Source: Shewanella abyssi (lineage in GTDB: Bacteria; Pseudomonadota; Gammaproteobacteria; Enterobacterales; Shewanellaceae). From it: a stretch of DNA of 57,083 nt. Positions 1 through 8,140 of the stretch are shown here, piece after piece. The notes under the pieces are model-generated. The model saw only the letters and a program-made list of their open reading frames with translations, was not told the DNA's origin and made no database searches. The DNA lies in NCBI RefSeq assembly GCF_023284025.1, contig NZ_JAKIKR010000031.1, positions 1 through 57,083 of the forward strand. Reading direction: 5' to 3'. Each line of letters opens with the position of its first letter. Positions within the stretch are counted from its first letter, which is position 1. A program made the translations under genes and the position numbers.

Positions 1-520
1 ACACCAACATAAGCATTACAACACCGCTGTAGGTTGGGCTTTAGCCCATCAATCATTGCAATCGACCATGCTAACCAACGGCATAAATGCCGACCTACTT
101 TAAAAGAAGGTGCTAGGTTCTAGCAAAGACGAGAAAATCTTAGACGAACGGCCTACGGCCTTACGGTACGCGACTTCATCACTACGGAACGCTTCGCTTA
201 CGGTGAAAACTAGAAAAGAGCAAAGCGACGGCATAAATGCCGACCTACAAAAGATAATCGTAAACACCAACATAAGCATTACAACACTGCTGTAGGTTGG
301 GCTTTAGCCCATCAATCATCGCAATTGACCATGCTAACCGACGGCATAAATGCCGACCTACTTTAAAAGAAGGTTCTAGGTTCTAGGTTCTAGGTTCTAG
401 CAAAGTATAAAATCAGCATCAAAAGCCAAAGGGTGTTTTCTGTTGATTTCCTAGCAGGATCTAGTCCATCCTAGCAGTGAGCTGGCGAACGTCCTAGTAC
501 CTAGGATCTTCTCAGCTTGA
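1..520. repeat. Composite REP/REPIN-containing intergenic repeat array A
   Basis: This gap holds no gene. It contains two copies of a 70-bp REPIN-like unit (29-98 and 292-361). Each runs from a GTAGG-headed palindrome (TGGGCT-TT-AGCCCA) to an inverted palindrome ending in CCTAC (CGGCAT-AA-ATGCCG). A lone CGGCATAAATGCCG palindrome lies at 229-242. A module rich in TTACGG/CTTCGC words lies at about 140-215. Four GGTTCTA heptamers lie at 372-399. A CTAG-rich hairpin module follows at about 400-515. The same modules recur in five other gaps of the window. The array abuts the 3' end of the DUF2802 gene and continues past the left window edge. Confidence 0.9.
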
Positions 521-528
521 ACCGGCTC

Positions 529-936
529 TCAACCCTTTCTATGCAAACGGATCAGCAGTTCAGCTTCGGCTTTTGGTAATTCACACTCTTGGATAAGCTC
601 GTCGATGCCAGCGCCAAGATCGACCATTTTCATCGCTCGGGAATACAATCTCGCTTGTGGATCTTGCTGGTTGGCTTCGTCCAGTTTTGCATCTTGCTGC
701 TGTAGTTTCTTTTCCAGCTCAAGTACTCTACGACCGACACCAATAGTGCCACTTCTCAGCTCTTGTAGCTCTCGCTTAACCGCTTCTCTTTGCTTATCGC
801 CCTCTTTAACCAATAAGGTCAAGGCTTCCACTTTTGTGCGTAGCTTTTCCGCTTGTTTTTGTAAAAACCAAACCAAGCCGATAAAGGCAACGACAAACAA
901 CAGCGCTGCTACAATAAACACTTCATCAGTAATCAT
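529..936 (-). CDS. DUF2802 membrane-anchored coiled-coil protein
   Basis: This 135-residue protein has one N-terminal membrane segment (about residues 6-25). A charged, probably coiled-coil stretch follows (about 26-90, rich in K, E, L and Q). The C-terminal part (DLGAGIDELIQECELPKAEAELL) resembles DUF2802. DUF2802 proteins commonly lie just downstream of cheW in Vibrio and Shewanella polar chemotaxis clusters, but their biochemical role is unknown. The ATG start is clear. Unlike the tightly packed genes upstream, it is separated from cheW by about 530 bp of repeats, so co-transcription is uncertain. No signal peptide cleavage site is obvious, so it is probably an inner-membrane protein facing the cytoplasm. 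Confidence 0.8.
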   Translation of the reverse strand: MITDEVFIVAALLFVVAFIGLVWFLQKQAEKLRTKVEALTLLVKEGDKQREAVKRELQELRSGTIGVGRRVLELEKKLQQQDAKLDEANQQDPQARLYSRAMKMVDLGAGIDELIQECELPKAEAELLIRLHRKG

Positions 937-969
937 TTATGGCTCTTTTAATAAAAGGGATTAAGTATT

Positions 970-1460
970 AGAGGTTCTAGGTTCTAGGTTCTAGGTTCTA
1001 GCAAAGTATAAAATCTTAGACGAACGGTCTGCGGCCTTACGGCACGCGACTTCGTCACTACGGAACGCTTCGCTTACGGTGAAAACTAGAAAAGAGCAAA
1101 GCGACGGCATAAATGCCGACCTACAAAAGATAATCGTAAACACCAACATAAGCATTACAACACTGCTGTAGGTTGGGCTTTAGCCCATCAATCATTGCAA
1201 TCGACCATGCTAACCGACGGCATAAATGCCGACCTACTTTAAAAGAAGGTGCTAGCAAAGCATAACATCAACATCAAAAGCCAAAGGGTGTTTTCTGTTG
1301 ATTTCCTAGCAGGACGCAGTCCATCCTAGCAGTGAGCTGGCGAACGTCCTAGTACCTAGGATCTTCTCAGCTACTCTCGGCTTAAACCGTCTTAGCTTAT
1401 TCGGCCCTTAACCGGCTCTTAACCGACTCAGCTTATTCGGCTCTTAGCCGGCTCTAAACC
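970..1460. repeat. Composite repeat array B between cheW and the DUF2802 gene
   Basis: In order it contains four GGTTCTA heptamers (973-1000), the TTACGG/CTTCGC module (about 1012-1100), a lone REP palindrome (1105-1118), a 70-bp REPIN-like unit (1168-1237) and the CTAG-rich hairpin module (about 1250-1365). Last comes a different 36-bp tandem duplication, with CTTAGCTTATTCGG at 1391 and CTCAGCTTATTCGG at 1427. That duplication ends next to the cheW stop codon. No gene or promoter is visible in the gap. Confidence 0.9.
1168..1237. repeat. REPIN-like unit, reference copy (70 bp)
   Basis: Two different REP-like palindromes face each other. The left starts GTAGGTTGGGCT and folds as TGGGCT-TT-AGCCCA. 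The right folds as CGGCAT-AA-ATGCCG and ends CGACCTAC, so the unit has GTAGGT...ACCTAC termini. GTAG heads followed by a hairpin are the hallmark of REP sequences mobilised by RAYT (TnpA-REP) enzymes. Copies of the same length lie at 29, 292, 28159, 28534, 28908 and 49104 in this orientation, and at 32193-32262 in the opposite one. In every copy the right palindrome starts 50 nt after the left head. Confidence 0.85.
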
Positions 1461-1467
1461 ATCGCGA

Positions 1468-1959
1468 CTAAATCTGTGTCAGTTCCATCCACTCTTCATC
1501 AGACAGTAGCTTATCAAGATCTACTAAGATCAATAGCTCGCCATCGCGGTTGCTGACACCTTGGATAAACTTAGCACTCTCTTCAGTACCCACGTTCGGT
1601 GCATTATCAATCTCTGAACGGCGTAGATAAACAACTTCAGCAACGCTATCGACCAAGATGCCAATCACTTGCTTTTCAGCTTCGATAATCACAATACGGG
1701 TAGAGTCGTTTACGTCTGCCGATGCTAGACCAAAACGTGAGCGGGTATCGATAACAGTAACCACATTACCACGTAGATTAATGATCCCGAGGACATAGTG
1801 CGGTGCACCAGGCACTGGAGCGATATCGGTATAACGCAGCACTTCTTGTACCTGCATTACATTGATGCCATAAGTTTCATTATCTAACTTAAAAGTCACC
1901 CATTGTAATACCGCATCGTCATTACTGCCCGGTACGGCTACACTATTTGAACTTGTCAT
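1468..1959 (-). CDS. cheW: Chemotaxis coupling protein CheW
   Basis: CheW is the adaptor that joins CheA to chemoreceptors in the cytoplasmic array. The 163-residue protein shows the single SH3-like CheW fold pattern (WVTFKLDNETYGINVMQVQEVLRY ... VLGIINLRGNVVTVIDTRSRFGL). I chose the ATG at 1959, preceded by GAGG, over an upstream in-frame TTG at 1974. It is the last clear chemotaxis gene of the cheYZAB-parCP cluster. It lies 170 bp beyond parP, a gap holding a hairpin and a sigma-28-like promoter, so it may be transcribed both from the operon and on its own. Confidence 0.96.
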   Translation of the reverse strand: MTSSNSVAVPGSNDDAVLQWVTFKLDNETYGINVMQVQEVLRYTDIAPVPGAPHYVLGIINLRGNVVTVIDTRSRFGLASADVNDSTRIVIIEAEKQVIGILVDSVAEVVYLRRSEIDNAPNVGTEESAKFIQGVSNRDGELLILVDLDKLLSDEEWMELTQI

Positions 1960-2073
1960 AATCGCCTCAATCAATAGTTCTATGACTATCTATTTAAATT
2001 TCACAATAAGCATATCTTTCTATGCGCTTCAAACCAATCAATTTAATATCGAAATAATACAAACCTAAGCCTT

Positions 2074-2100
2074 TTATCGGCTATTTGTACTATTTCTAAA
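2074..2100 (-). promoter_or_regulatory. Candidate sigma-28 (FliA) promoter for cheW
   Basis: On the minus strand the -10 element reads GCCGATAA, a perfect FliA match. It lies 15 bp after TTTA, where TAAA would be expected, so only the -35 is imperfect. It lies about 115 bp upstream of the cheW ATG. The assignment is inferred from sequence only. Confidence 0.5.
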
Positions 2101-2124
2101 CTGGCATTTCAAAATAATGCCAGT
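2100..2124 (-). terminator. Hairpin after parP, possible terminator
   Basis: A perfect 9-bp stem (ACTGGCATT / AATGCCAGT) with a 7-nt loop lies 20 bp beyond the parP stop. The following T-run on the minus strand is short, so it may be a weak or leaky terminator. It touches the -35 region of the candidate cheW promoter. Confidence 0.45.
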
Positions 2125-2144
2125 CCAACCGTTTTAGCCGCTGC

Positions 2145-3023
2145 CTAGCCTTGGCTGCCAAGACCTGAATCTAGCATCGCGATTAATGCATCGACATTTA
2201 AAATGCCGCACATTTGCTCTTTTACCACGCCCGCTAACCACGGTCTTTTTCCTGCTTGGCTGCGCCAATTAACTTGAGACTTATGAATTTTAAAGGTGTT
2301 GACCAATGATTCACAGGTTAAGCCCCAATTGCTGTCTTGTAGTAGCACAATGTATTTATAGGACACATTTTGCGCTAAGGTTTGGTCATATTTTTCAGGC
2401 ATTACCCAAGCGCAAGTATCCACCACATTAAGTTGAGACTGTCGATGTTGCTGCACACCTAAATACCAGCTCGGCCGACCCATCAAATGACTAATGCGTT
2501 CAAGATTGACAATGCCGCCTAAACTCACTAACGGTACCGCTAACGTCAGCCCGGCGACTTTAAAAAACAGTACCTGAAACTCCTCGTCTAGCTGCTCAAT
2601 CAAGTCTTTAGTCATACTTTTCGCTGTCGCTGATGACTGCGCCGCCACAACATTAATTTGCTCACTATTGACACTTTCTGGCGTTGAATTGAGATCCGTT
2701 GCTGCTATTAACGCTGGTTTTTGCGCTACTGCTGCTAGCTGTTTTTCTGCAACCGCAGTCACTGCCGGCTTGGGCTCTACTGGCGCCGACACCGGCGCTA
2801 ATAGCTGAGCTAGCGCCTGGGGATTAATCCGCTCCTCGACCTCTGCCGTGGCAAACTCTTTAACCTGCACAGCACTGTTACCTTGCTGCGGACGGAGTTC
2901 TGCACTCAAGGTGCCATGGTTTAATCCTGTTGCTTCATCAGTGTTAACGCGCTGAGCTACCGGCGTTTCATTAAGCAGCGAAGAGAAATAATCACATACC
3001 GCGTCATCAACCAATTTTGACAT
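2145..3023 (-). CDS. parP: ParP-type array-localisation protein with C-terminal CheW-like (AIF) domain
   Basis: This 292-residue protein has a variable N-terminal half rich in Ala, Pro and Gln, probably disordered. Its C-terminal CheW-like domain covers about residues 135-285 (EFQVLFFKVAGLTLAVPLVSLGGIV ... WLAGVVKEQMCGILNVDALI). In Vibrio, ParP uses this AIF domain to bind CheA and works with the ParA-like ATPase ParC to place chemosensory arrays at the cell pole. The gene follows parC here in the same order. The ATG at 3023 is preferred because an upstream in-frame start would bury more of the gene inside parC. The two genes overlap by 17 bp, which suggests translational coupling. Confidence 0.85.
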   Translation of the reverse strand: MSKLVDDAVCDYFSSLLNETPVAQRVNTDEATGLNHGTLSAELRPQQGNSAVQVKEFATAEVEERINPQALAQLLAPVSAPVEPKPAVTAVAEKQLAAVAQKPALIAATDLNSTPESVNSEQINVVAAQSSATAKSMTKDLIEQLDEEFQVLFFKVAGLTLAVPLVSLGGIVNLERISHLMGRPSWYLGVQQHRQSQLNVVDTCAWVMPEKYDQTLAQNVSYKYIVLLQDSNWGLTCESLVNTFKIHKSQVNWRSQAGKRPWLAGVVKEQMCGILNVDALIAMLDSGLGSQG

Positions 3024-3798
3024 GAGATAGATCCTTGGCGAGCAAATAATCAAGCAATCGCTCGTAAGCTTTTACGCCGCGGCTGCGCGGCGCGTAATGT
3101 GAAGCGGGTAAATGGCTCAAACTTGCATCTCTGAATTTGGTGTCTACGGGAATAACGTCTGACCACAAGTTGTCTTGGTAGTCTTGATTCAATTGTAACA
3201 ACGCGGCATTGCTGGCACGGGTACGTTTATCAAACATGGTTGGCACAATTGAGTAGCTATAGTGGACTTTTTTAGATCGCCCCATAAGGATCATGGTTTT
3301 CACCATGCGATCTAGCCCTTTAATCGCTAGAAATTCGGTTTGTACTGGCACAATGATATGTTGACTCGCGGCTAAGGCATTGACCATTAATACGCCCAAT
3401 ACCGGTGGGCAATCGATTAATACCACATCGTATTGCGCTTCTAGCAGTGCCAGTGCCTTGGTTAAAATCAACCCCATCCCCTCTTGATGACCCAAACTGC
3501 GGTCTAGGGTCGCTAATGCCATTGTTGACGGTATTAAGTCGAGCCCAGGGACATTGGTTGGCACAATATAATTGCCAATACTTTCTTTACTTAAGCTTTT
3601 GTTTGCTAAGAACAGATCATATAGAGAGCTAGGTAGCTCTTCGCTATCGATCCCCAAATAATAACCCAAAGAAGCATGTGGATCGGTATCAACCATCAAC
3701 ACGCGTTTACCTCGCTTGGTAAACGCGCCAGCTAAACTCGCGACCGTGGTTGTTTTACCAACACCGCCTTTCTGGTTTGCTATGGTCCAAATTTTCAA
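3007..3798 (-). CDS. parC: ParC, ParA-like ATPase for polar chemotaxis array placement
   Basis: This 263-residue MinD/ParA-family ATPase has a deviant Walker A motif at the very N-terminus (KGGVGKTTTVASL, residues 10-22), a Walker A' region (MVDTDPHASLGYYLG) and a Walker B region (VVLIDCPPVLGVL). The position after cheB and before a CheW-domain gene matches Vibrio parC, which recruits chemotaxis arrays to the flagellated pole. It is therefore not a plasmid or chromosome ParA, and not topoisomerase IV ParC. The length is normal. It is separated from cheB by an extra repeat-bearing gene (3862-4743), whereas Vibrio has cheB and parC adjacent. Confidence 0.88.
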   Translation of the reverse strand: MKIWTIANQKGGVGKTTTVASLAGAFTKRGKRVLMVDTDPHASLGYYLGIDSEELPSSLYDLFLANKSLSKESIGNYIVPTNVPGLDLIPSTMALATLDRSLGHQEGMGLILTKALALLEAQYDVVLIDCPPVLGVLMVNALAASQHIIVPVQTEFLAIKGLDRMVKTMILMGRSKKVHYSYSIVPTMFDKRTRASNAALLQLNQDYQDNLWSDVIPVDTKFRDASLSHLPASHYAPRSRGVKAYERLLDYLLAKDLSHVKIG

Positions 3799-3861
3799 AA
3801 TGATCCTTATGATGGGTTAGCCATCGCCTTAGAGGTACTTTAACTCGCGCTTAGCCGGCTG

Positions 3862-4743
3862 TTACTCTTCTAACGTTCGAGTTGTGATCCTGATCCCACC
3901 ATGGGGGAGACTTATCAAGTTCACTCCATCTGCAGCGACGGTGAGCATCTGTGCTTTTACCGGGATAACAACGGCTGCTGCGTCCAATACCACTGTTGCA
4001 GTTTCATTATTAACGTCATTACTGACTTCATTTGCGGCGACGGCGACCATCTGCGCTTTTACCGGGATAACAACTGCTGCTGCGTCCAATACCACTGTTG
4101 CAGTTTCATTATTAACGTCATTATTGACGTCATTTGCGGCGACGGTGACCATCTGTGCTTTTACCGGGATAACAACTGCTGCAGCGTCCAACACCACTGT
4201 TGCAGTTTCAATATTAGTTTCATTATTGACGTCATTTGCGGCGACGGTGACCATCTGCACTTTTGCCGGGATAACAACTGCTGCGGCGTCCAACACCACT
4301 GTTGCAGTTTCATTACTGACTTCATTACTGACTTCATTTGAGGCTGACGTGGGGGGCGTGCTATCCATATTGACTGCGGCATTGATGACCGTTTGAACTG
4401 CTTGCTTAGCGATATTTTGTTCAACACTGCCATCGCCGATTGGCATGGTCGTTATCTCGCCTTTGCGGGCTCGCGCTATAAAGGACTGTACAAATACCGG
4501 GTTCTCTGCCATCCAATTAGCCATAACCTCAGCTTGTTCATCAGGCACCATAAACAAAATTTGGCTGTCTTTTAGCTGGGCAACTTCTGCAACTAGCAGC
4601 TGATGCTTATACCTGAGTTCAAAATAGAGCGAGCCTAAGCTAAATGCAGCAATGCTCAGTAAAAATATCAGCAACAGTGACACAGTATTGACTGCGCCTT
4701 TGATGCTTGTTTTACCCGCTCGTTGCTGCATATGACTAGCCAT
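3862..4743 (-). CDS. Unrecognised membrane protein with four 34-residue repeats
   Basis: I do not recognise this 293-residue protein as a named family. One membrane segment spans about residues 19-40 after a short basic N-terminus, giving a type II-like anchor. A helical, charged region follows (about 41-120). Then come four near-identical repeats at residues 145-178, 179-212, 213-246 and 247-275, each built on [19 protein letters not shown] short tail ends [12 protein letters not shown]. Its ATG overlaps the cheB stop by 8 bp (ATGGCTAG), so it is very likely translated with cheB. It lies between cheB and parC, which points to a role linked to array assembly, but that is inference. The repeat number is probably variable between strains. 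Confidence 0.75.
   Translation of the reverse strand: MASHMQQRAGKTSIKGAVNTVSLLLIFLLSIAAFSLGSLYFELRYKHQLLVAEVAQLKDSQILFMVPDEQAEVMANWMAENPVFVQSFIARARKGEITTMPIGDGSVEQNIAKQAVQTVINAAVNMDSTPPTSASNEVSNEVSNETATVVLDAAAVVIPAKVQMVTVAANDVNNETNIETATVVLDAAAVVIPVKAQMVTVAANDVNNDVNNETATVVLDAAAVVIPVKAQMVAVAANEVSNDVNNETATVVLDAAAVVIPVKAQMLTVAADGVNLISLPHGGIRITTRTLEE
3919..4311. repeat. 102-bp in-frame tandem repeat inside the cheB-parC spacer gene
   Basis: Three full copies and one partial copy of a 102-bp unit encode the 34-residue repeats. The units differ by few substitutions, which points to recent expansion or homogenisation. The period is a multiple of three, so copy changes keep the reading frame. The biased composition also creates long open frames on the opposite strand that are not genes. 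Confidence 0.93.
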
Positions 4744-5878
4744 GTAAGGTCTCTTTAAGAATGGACTCGGCCATTTGCTCTATACCTATGGATTTACTCG
4801 AGATACCAGCATTGGTCACAGCCTGAGGCATGCCGTAAACCACACAACTCGCTTCATCCTGTGCCCAAATATTGGCGCCCGCCGTTTTGAGCATGCGCGC
4901 ACCTTCTCGGCCATCGGCGCCCATACCGGTTAATACCACTGCTAATACATCGCCGCCAAAGACCTTAGACGCTGAGGCGAAGGTAATATCGACGCTTGGC
5001 TTGTAATTCATCTCAGGTTTACCTGCTAGCACTTTAATTCGACCGAAACTGCCACCACGTTCCAGCATCATCTGCATACCGCCGGGAGCCAAATAGGCAC
5101 AACCTGCTCGCAACTGATCGCCACTTTGCGCCTCTTTAACCTCTATCTTACACAAGCTATTGAGTCGGGTTGCAAACGTCGGTGTAAACGCCGCTGGCAT
5201 ATGCTGAATAAGGATGATTGGGTGTGGATAATTTGCTGGCAGTTGCGTTAGCACTTTCTGCAGCGCTACCGGTCCACCGGTTGAGGTGCCGATAAGCAAG
5301 GCTTTGTATCTCTTACCACTCGCACGCGCTACAACCGTTGCACGGCTGCATGGTCGCTCTGCTAGCGCTTGCGATGAGGCACTTGCTGCAATGCCAGTAC
5401 GTGCAGGCGCTGAGGGTTGCGCTATGCTAGTGCGCGCTCTTGTGGCAGCAGCTTGTGGCCGCACGGCGGGTCTAAATAAACGTCGACGCCCTAAGGTTTT
5501 GATCCGTTGCTGTAATAACGCAATCGCATCATCTTTATTGGTGGCGATGTCTTCAAAACGTTTGGGAAGAAAATCAAGTGCCCCCGCTTCAAGCGCATCT
5601 AATGTCGCTTTTGCGCCGTCGTGAGTTAATGATGAAAACATCAAAATGGGCACTGGCCGACTGGCCATGATCTGCTTAACCGCAGTGATCCCATCCATGA
5701 CGGGCATCTCAATATCCATGGTGATCACTTGCGGATTTAACTCTGCAGCGAGCTTAACGGCCTCGGCACCATTAACTGCGGTTCCCACCACTTCCAGCTC
5801 TGGATCTTGGCTGACTATTTCGCTAACACGTCGCCGAAAAAAACTCGAATCATCGACAACTAGTACTTTAATACCCAT
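4736..5878 (-). CDS. cheB: Protein-glutamate methylesterase/deamidase CheB
   Basis: CheB removes methyl groups from chemoreceptor glutamates and deamidates glutamines when phosphorylated by CheA, giving adaptation. The 380-residue protein has an N-terminal receiver domain with phospho-acceptor D55 ([13 protein letters not shown]). A linker rich in Ala, Arg and Ser (about 135-190) follows. The C-terminal esterase domain has the expected triad: S199 in GTSTGG, H226 in IQHMP and D322 in GMGADG. It lies 95 bp downstream of cheA and overlaps the next gene by 8 bp. The partner methyltransferase CheR is encoded about 47 kb away in the same locus. Confidence 0.98.
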   Translation of the reverse strand: MGIKVLVVDDSSFFRRRVSEIVSQDPELEVVGTAVNGAEAVKLAAELNPQVITMDIEMPVMDGITAVKQIMASRPVPILMFSSLTHDGAKATLDALEAGALDFLPKRFEDIATNKDDAIALLQQRIKTLGRRRLFRPAVRPQAAATRARTSIAQPSAPARTGIAASASSQALAERPCSRATVVARASGKRYKALLIGTSTGGPVALQKVLTQLPANYPHPIILIQHMPAAFTPTFATRLNSLCKIEVKEAQSGDQLRAGCAYLAPGGMQMMLERGGSFGRIKVLAGKPEMNYKPSVDITFASASKVFGGDVLAVVLTGMGADGREGARMLKTAGANIWAQDEASCVVYGMPQAVTNAGISSKSIGIEQMAESILKETLHG

Positions 5879-5973
5879 TTAAATTCCTATAACGCATGGG
5901 GTTCCTGCTTTTGCCACTACGCAAAAAGGAATAAGTTGAAAGTATACTTTCTCCTTACTCCCTTATTGAAACG

Positions 5974-8127
5974 CTAACTTTTATTGCGAGCGTAGTGCTT
6001 TAGTAGACCTGGAACGTCCAAAATCAGCGCGATACCGCCGTCGGAGGTAATTGTTGCCCCCGCCATTCCCGGCGTACCATGTAACAGGGTGCCTAGTGGC
6101 TTAATGACCACCTCTTCCTGTCCTATTAATGAATCAACCACAAATCCTATTTGCATTGTTCCCAGCTGCACTATCACCACATGTCCGTGCTGTTTGTCAC
6201 CATGGGTCAACGTCGAGCGACTGCGTGCCAGCCAATGCTCTAAATAAAACAGTGGTACCGCTTTATCACGCACTATGACCGTTAGTTGACCATCAACCAC
6301 ATGGGTTTTAGTCAGGTCTAAGTGGAATATTTCATTCACACTAGACAATGGTAATGCAAATACTTGTTCGGCCACTTCGACCATGAGCGTCGGCATAATG
6401 GCTAAGGTTAGCGGTACTTTAATTTCTAAACGTGTCCCTTTGCCTTTATGGGAGTCGATGAAAACCGTGCCGTTCAACTGGGCAATACGGGTTTTGACAA
6501 CGTCCATGCCAACACCACGCCCTGATATGTCCGAGACCTCTACTTTGGTAGAGAAACCTGGGGCAAAAATCAGATTATAGGCTTCTTCATCACTCATTCT
6601 CGCAGCAGCTTCTTCATCAAGCACACCGCGGCTGATGGCAATATCTTTCAGCTTGCCAGGATCCATCCCGGCACCATCATCCTCGATTTTAAGCAGGATA
6701 TGGTCGCCTTCTTGACTTGCAGAAAGGGTAATCGTACCAGAACGAGCCTTGCCGCTTGCTTCACGTTCATCAGGCATTTCAATACCATGATCAACCGAGT
6801 TTCTGACCAAATGCACCAACGGATCGGCTAATGCTTCCACTAAGTTCTTATCAAGGTCGGTGTCTTCACCCACCATAATAAGGTCAATCTCTTTATTTAG
6901 GCTACGGGCTAAATCTCTCACCACTCGCGGAAAACGGCCAAAGACTTTCTTAATCGGCTGCATGCGCGTTTTCATTACCGCACCTTGCAGATCAGCGGTA
7001 ACCAAATCTAAGTTTGCCAGTGCCTTTGACATCTCTTCGTCATCTCGGGATACCCCAAGACTCAACAAGCGATTACGTACCAGCACCAACTCTCCGACCA
7101 TGTTCATGATCTGATCAAGCCTTGAGGTATCGACTCGAACTGTTGTTTCCGCCTGGGGCATATTATTAGCAGCCGCTTTAGGCTTTGGCTTGGCTTGCAC
7201 AGGGGCGACTGGTTTTAACTCTGGCTTGATCTCAGGCTTTGCTACTGGCGCTTGCTGTGATGTAATGATGGCTTGTACAACCGGGGCTGCGCTGACATTA
7301 GTTGGTGTCGTTTCCGCTGCAGCCGATGCGCTTGGGCTACTGCCTGAACCATGGAGTTCATCGAGTAAACGCTCAAACTCAGCATCAGTGATTTCATCGG
7401 AATCGACGACGTGCGTAGCTGCCGTTACAACAGCGGCTGCTGGTGCTGGTGCTTTAAACTGACCGGAACCATGAAGTTCATCAAGTAACGATTCAAATTC
7501 ATCGTCGGTAATATCGTTGGAGCTGGTCGTCACTACATTTGCATTATCAGCTGCAGCACCTGGGCTGTTACCATTGCCATGTAAAGCATCAAGCAAGGCT
7601 TCGAACTCAGCGTCGTTGATGTCGTCAATACTGCCGCCAGTGATTATGTCGACGCTAGCGGGTTCAATCCTCGCAGCTTCTATGATCGCGTCACTTTGTT
7701 GACTCGCTTGGGCATCCGTTATCTCTGAAGGTAACAATTGCCCTGCACTCAAGGTTTTAAGCTGCGCTAACAAGTTCCCATCGGCTGCAGACTGGGTTTG
7801 TCCCGCCTGAGTTTCGGTAAACATAAAATTGATGGCGTCGACAGCTTGTAAAATGACATCCATAAGATTGGCATTGACTTGCCGCTTACCGGTACGTAAA
7901 AGATCGAAGGTATTTTCGGCTTCATGGCAGACATCTACCATTGGAGTCAAACTGAGGAAACCCGCACCACCTTTTACAGTGTGGAACCCTCTAAAAATGG
8001 CATTGAGCAGTTCGCTATCGTCAGGGTTATTCTCTAACGTTACTAGTTGTTCTTGTAGAAGCTCGATAATCTCACCAGCTTCGATCAAAAAGTCCTGCAG
8101 TATCTCTTCATCAACATCAAAGGACAT
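5974..8127 (-). CDS. cheA: Chemotaxis histidine kinase CheA
   Basis: CheA phosphorylates itself and then CheY and CheB in response to receptor state. The 717-residue protein has a P1 Hpt domain with phosphorylatable H49 (FHTVKGGAGF), a long linker (about 130-328), the P3 dimerisation helices, a P4 ATPase domain (N box VHLVRNSVDHGIE, then DDGAGMD and GRGVGMDVV) and a C-terminal CheW-like P5 domain. The linker carries three copies of a motif of the form DITDAEFExLLDELHG at residues 168-184, 204-220 and 244-260. In Vibrio, CheA has a linker region (LID) that binds the ParP AIF domain. These motifs are good candidates for that role, by inference. It starts with an ATG after GGGAG. Confidence 0.98.
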   Translation of the reverse strand: MSFDVDEEILQDFLIEAGEIIELLQEQLVTLENNPDDSELLNAIFRGFHTVKGGAGFLSLTPMVDVCHEAENTFDLLRTGKRQVNANLMDVILQAVDAINFMFTETQAGQTQSAADGNLLAQLKTLSAGQLLPSEITDAQASQQSDAIIEAARIEPASVDIITGGSIDDINDAEFEALLDALHGNGNSPGAAADNANVVTTSSNDITDDEFESLLDELHGSGQFKAPAPAAAVVTAATHVVDSDEITDAEFERLLDELHGSGSSPSASAAAETTPTNVSAAPVVQAIITSQQAPVAKPEIKPELKPVAPVQAKPKPKAAANNMPQAETTVRVDTSRLDQIMNMVGELVLVRNRLLSLGVSRDDEEMSKALANLDLVTADLQGAVMKTRMQPIKKVFGRFPRVVRDLARSLNKEIDLIMVGEDTDLDKNLVEALADPLVHLVRNSVDHGIEMPDEREASGKARSGTITLSASQEGDHILLKIEDDGAGMDPGKLKDIAISRGVLDEEAAARMSDEEAYNLIFAPGFSTKVEVSDISGRGVGMDVVKTRIAQLNGTVFIDSHKGKGTRLEIKVPLTLAIMPTLMVEVAEQVFALPLSSVNEIFHLDLTKTHVVDGQLTVIVRDKAVPLFYLEHWLARSRSTLTHGDKQHGHVVIVQLGTMQIGFVVDSLIGQEEVVIKPLGTLLHGTPGMAGATITSDGGIALILDVPGLLKHYARNKS

Positions 8128-8140
8128 TCTCTTGACTCCC

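Noticed and set aside
1..520. CRISPR array, because of regularly repeated palindromes
   Set aside because: Repeats are unequal in spacing, spacers are themselves conserved between copies, and no cas gene is nearby.
3007..3798. ParA/Soj-like gene as part of a chromosome or plasmid partition system
   Set aside because: No ParB gene or parS-like array is present. The neighbours are cheB and a CheW-domain gene, which matches the ParC/ParP chemotaxis system.
3884..4396. Long plus-strand open frames (170 and 146 codons) opposite the repeat-bearing gene
   Set aside because: They are antisense shadows of the 102-bp tandem repeat. The minus-strand frame has a membrane helix, operon overlap with cheB and sensible neighbours.
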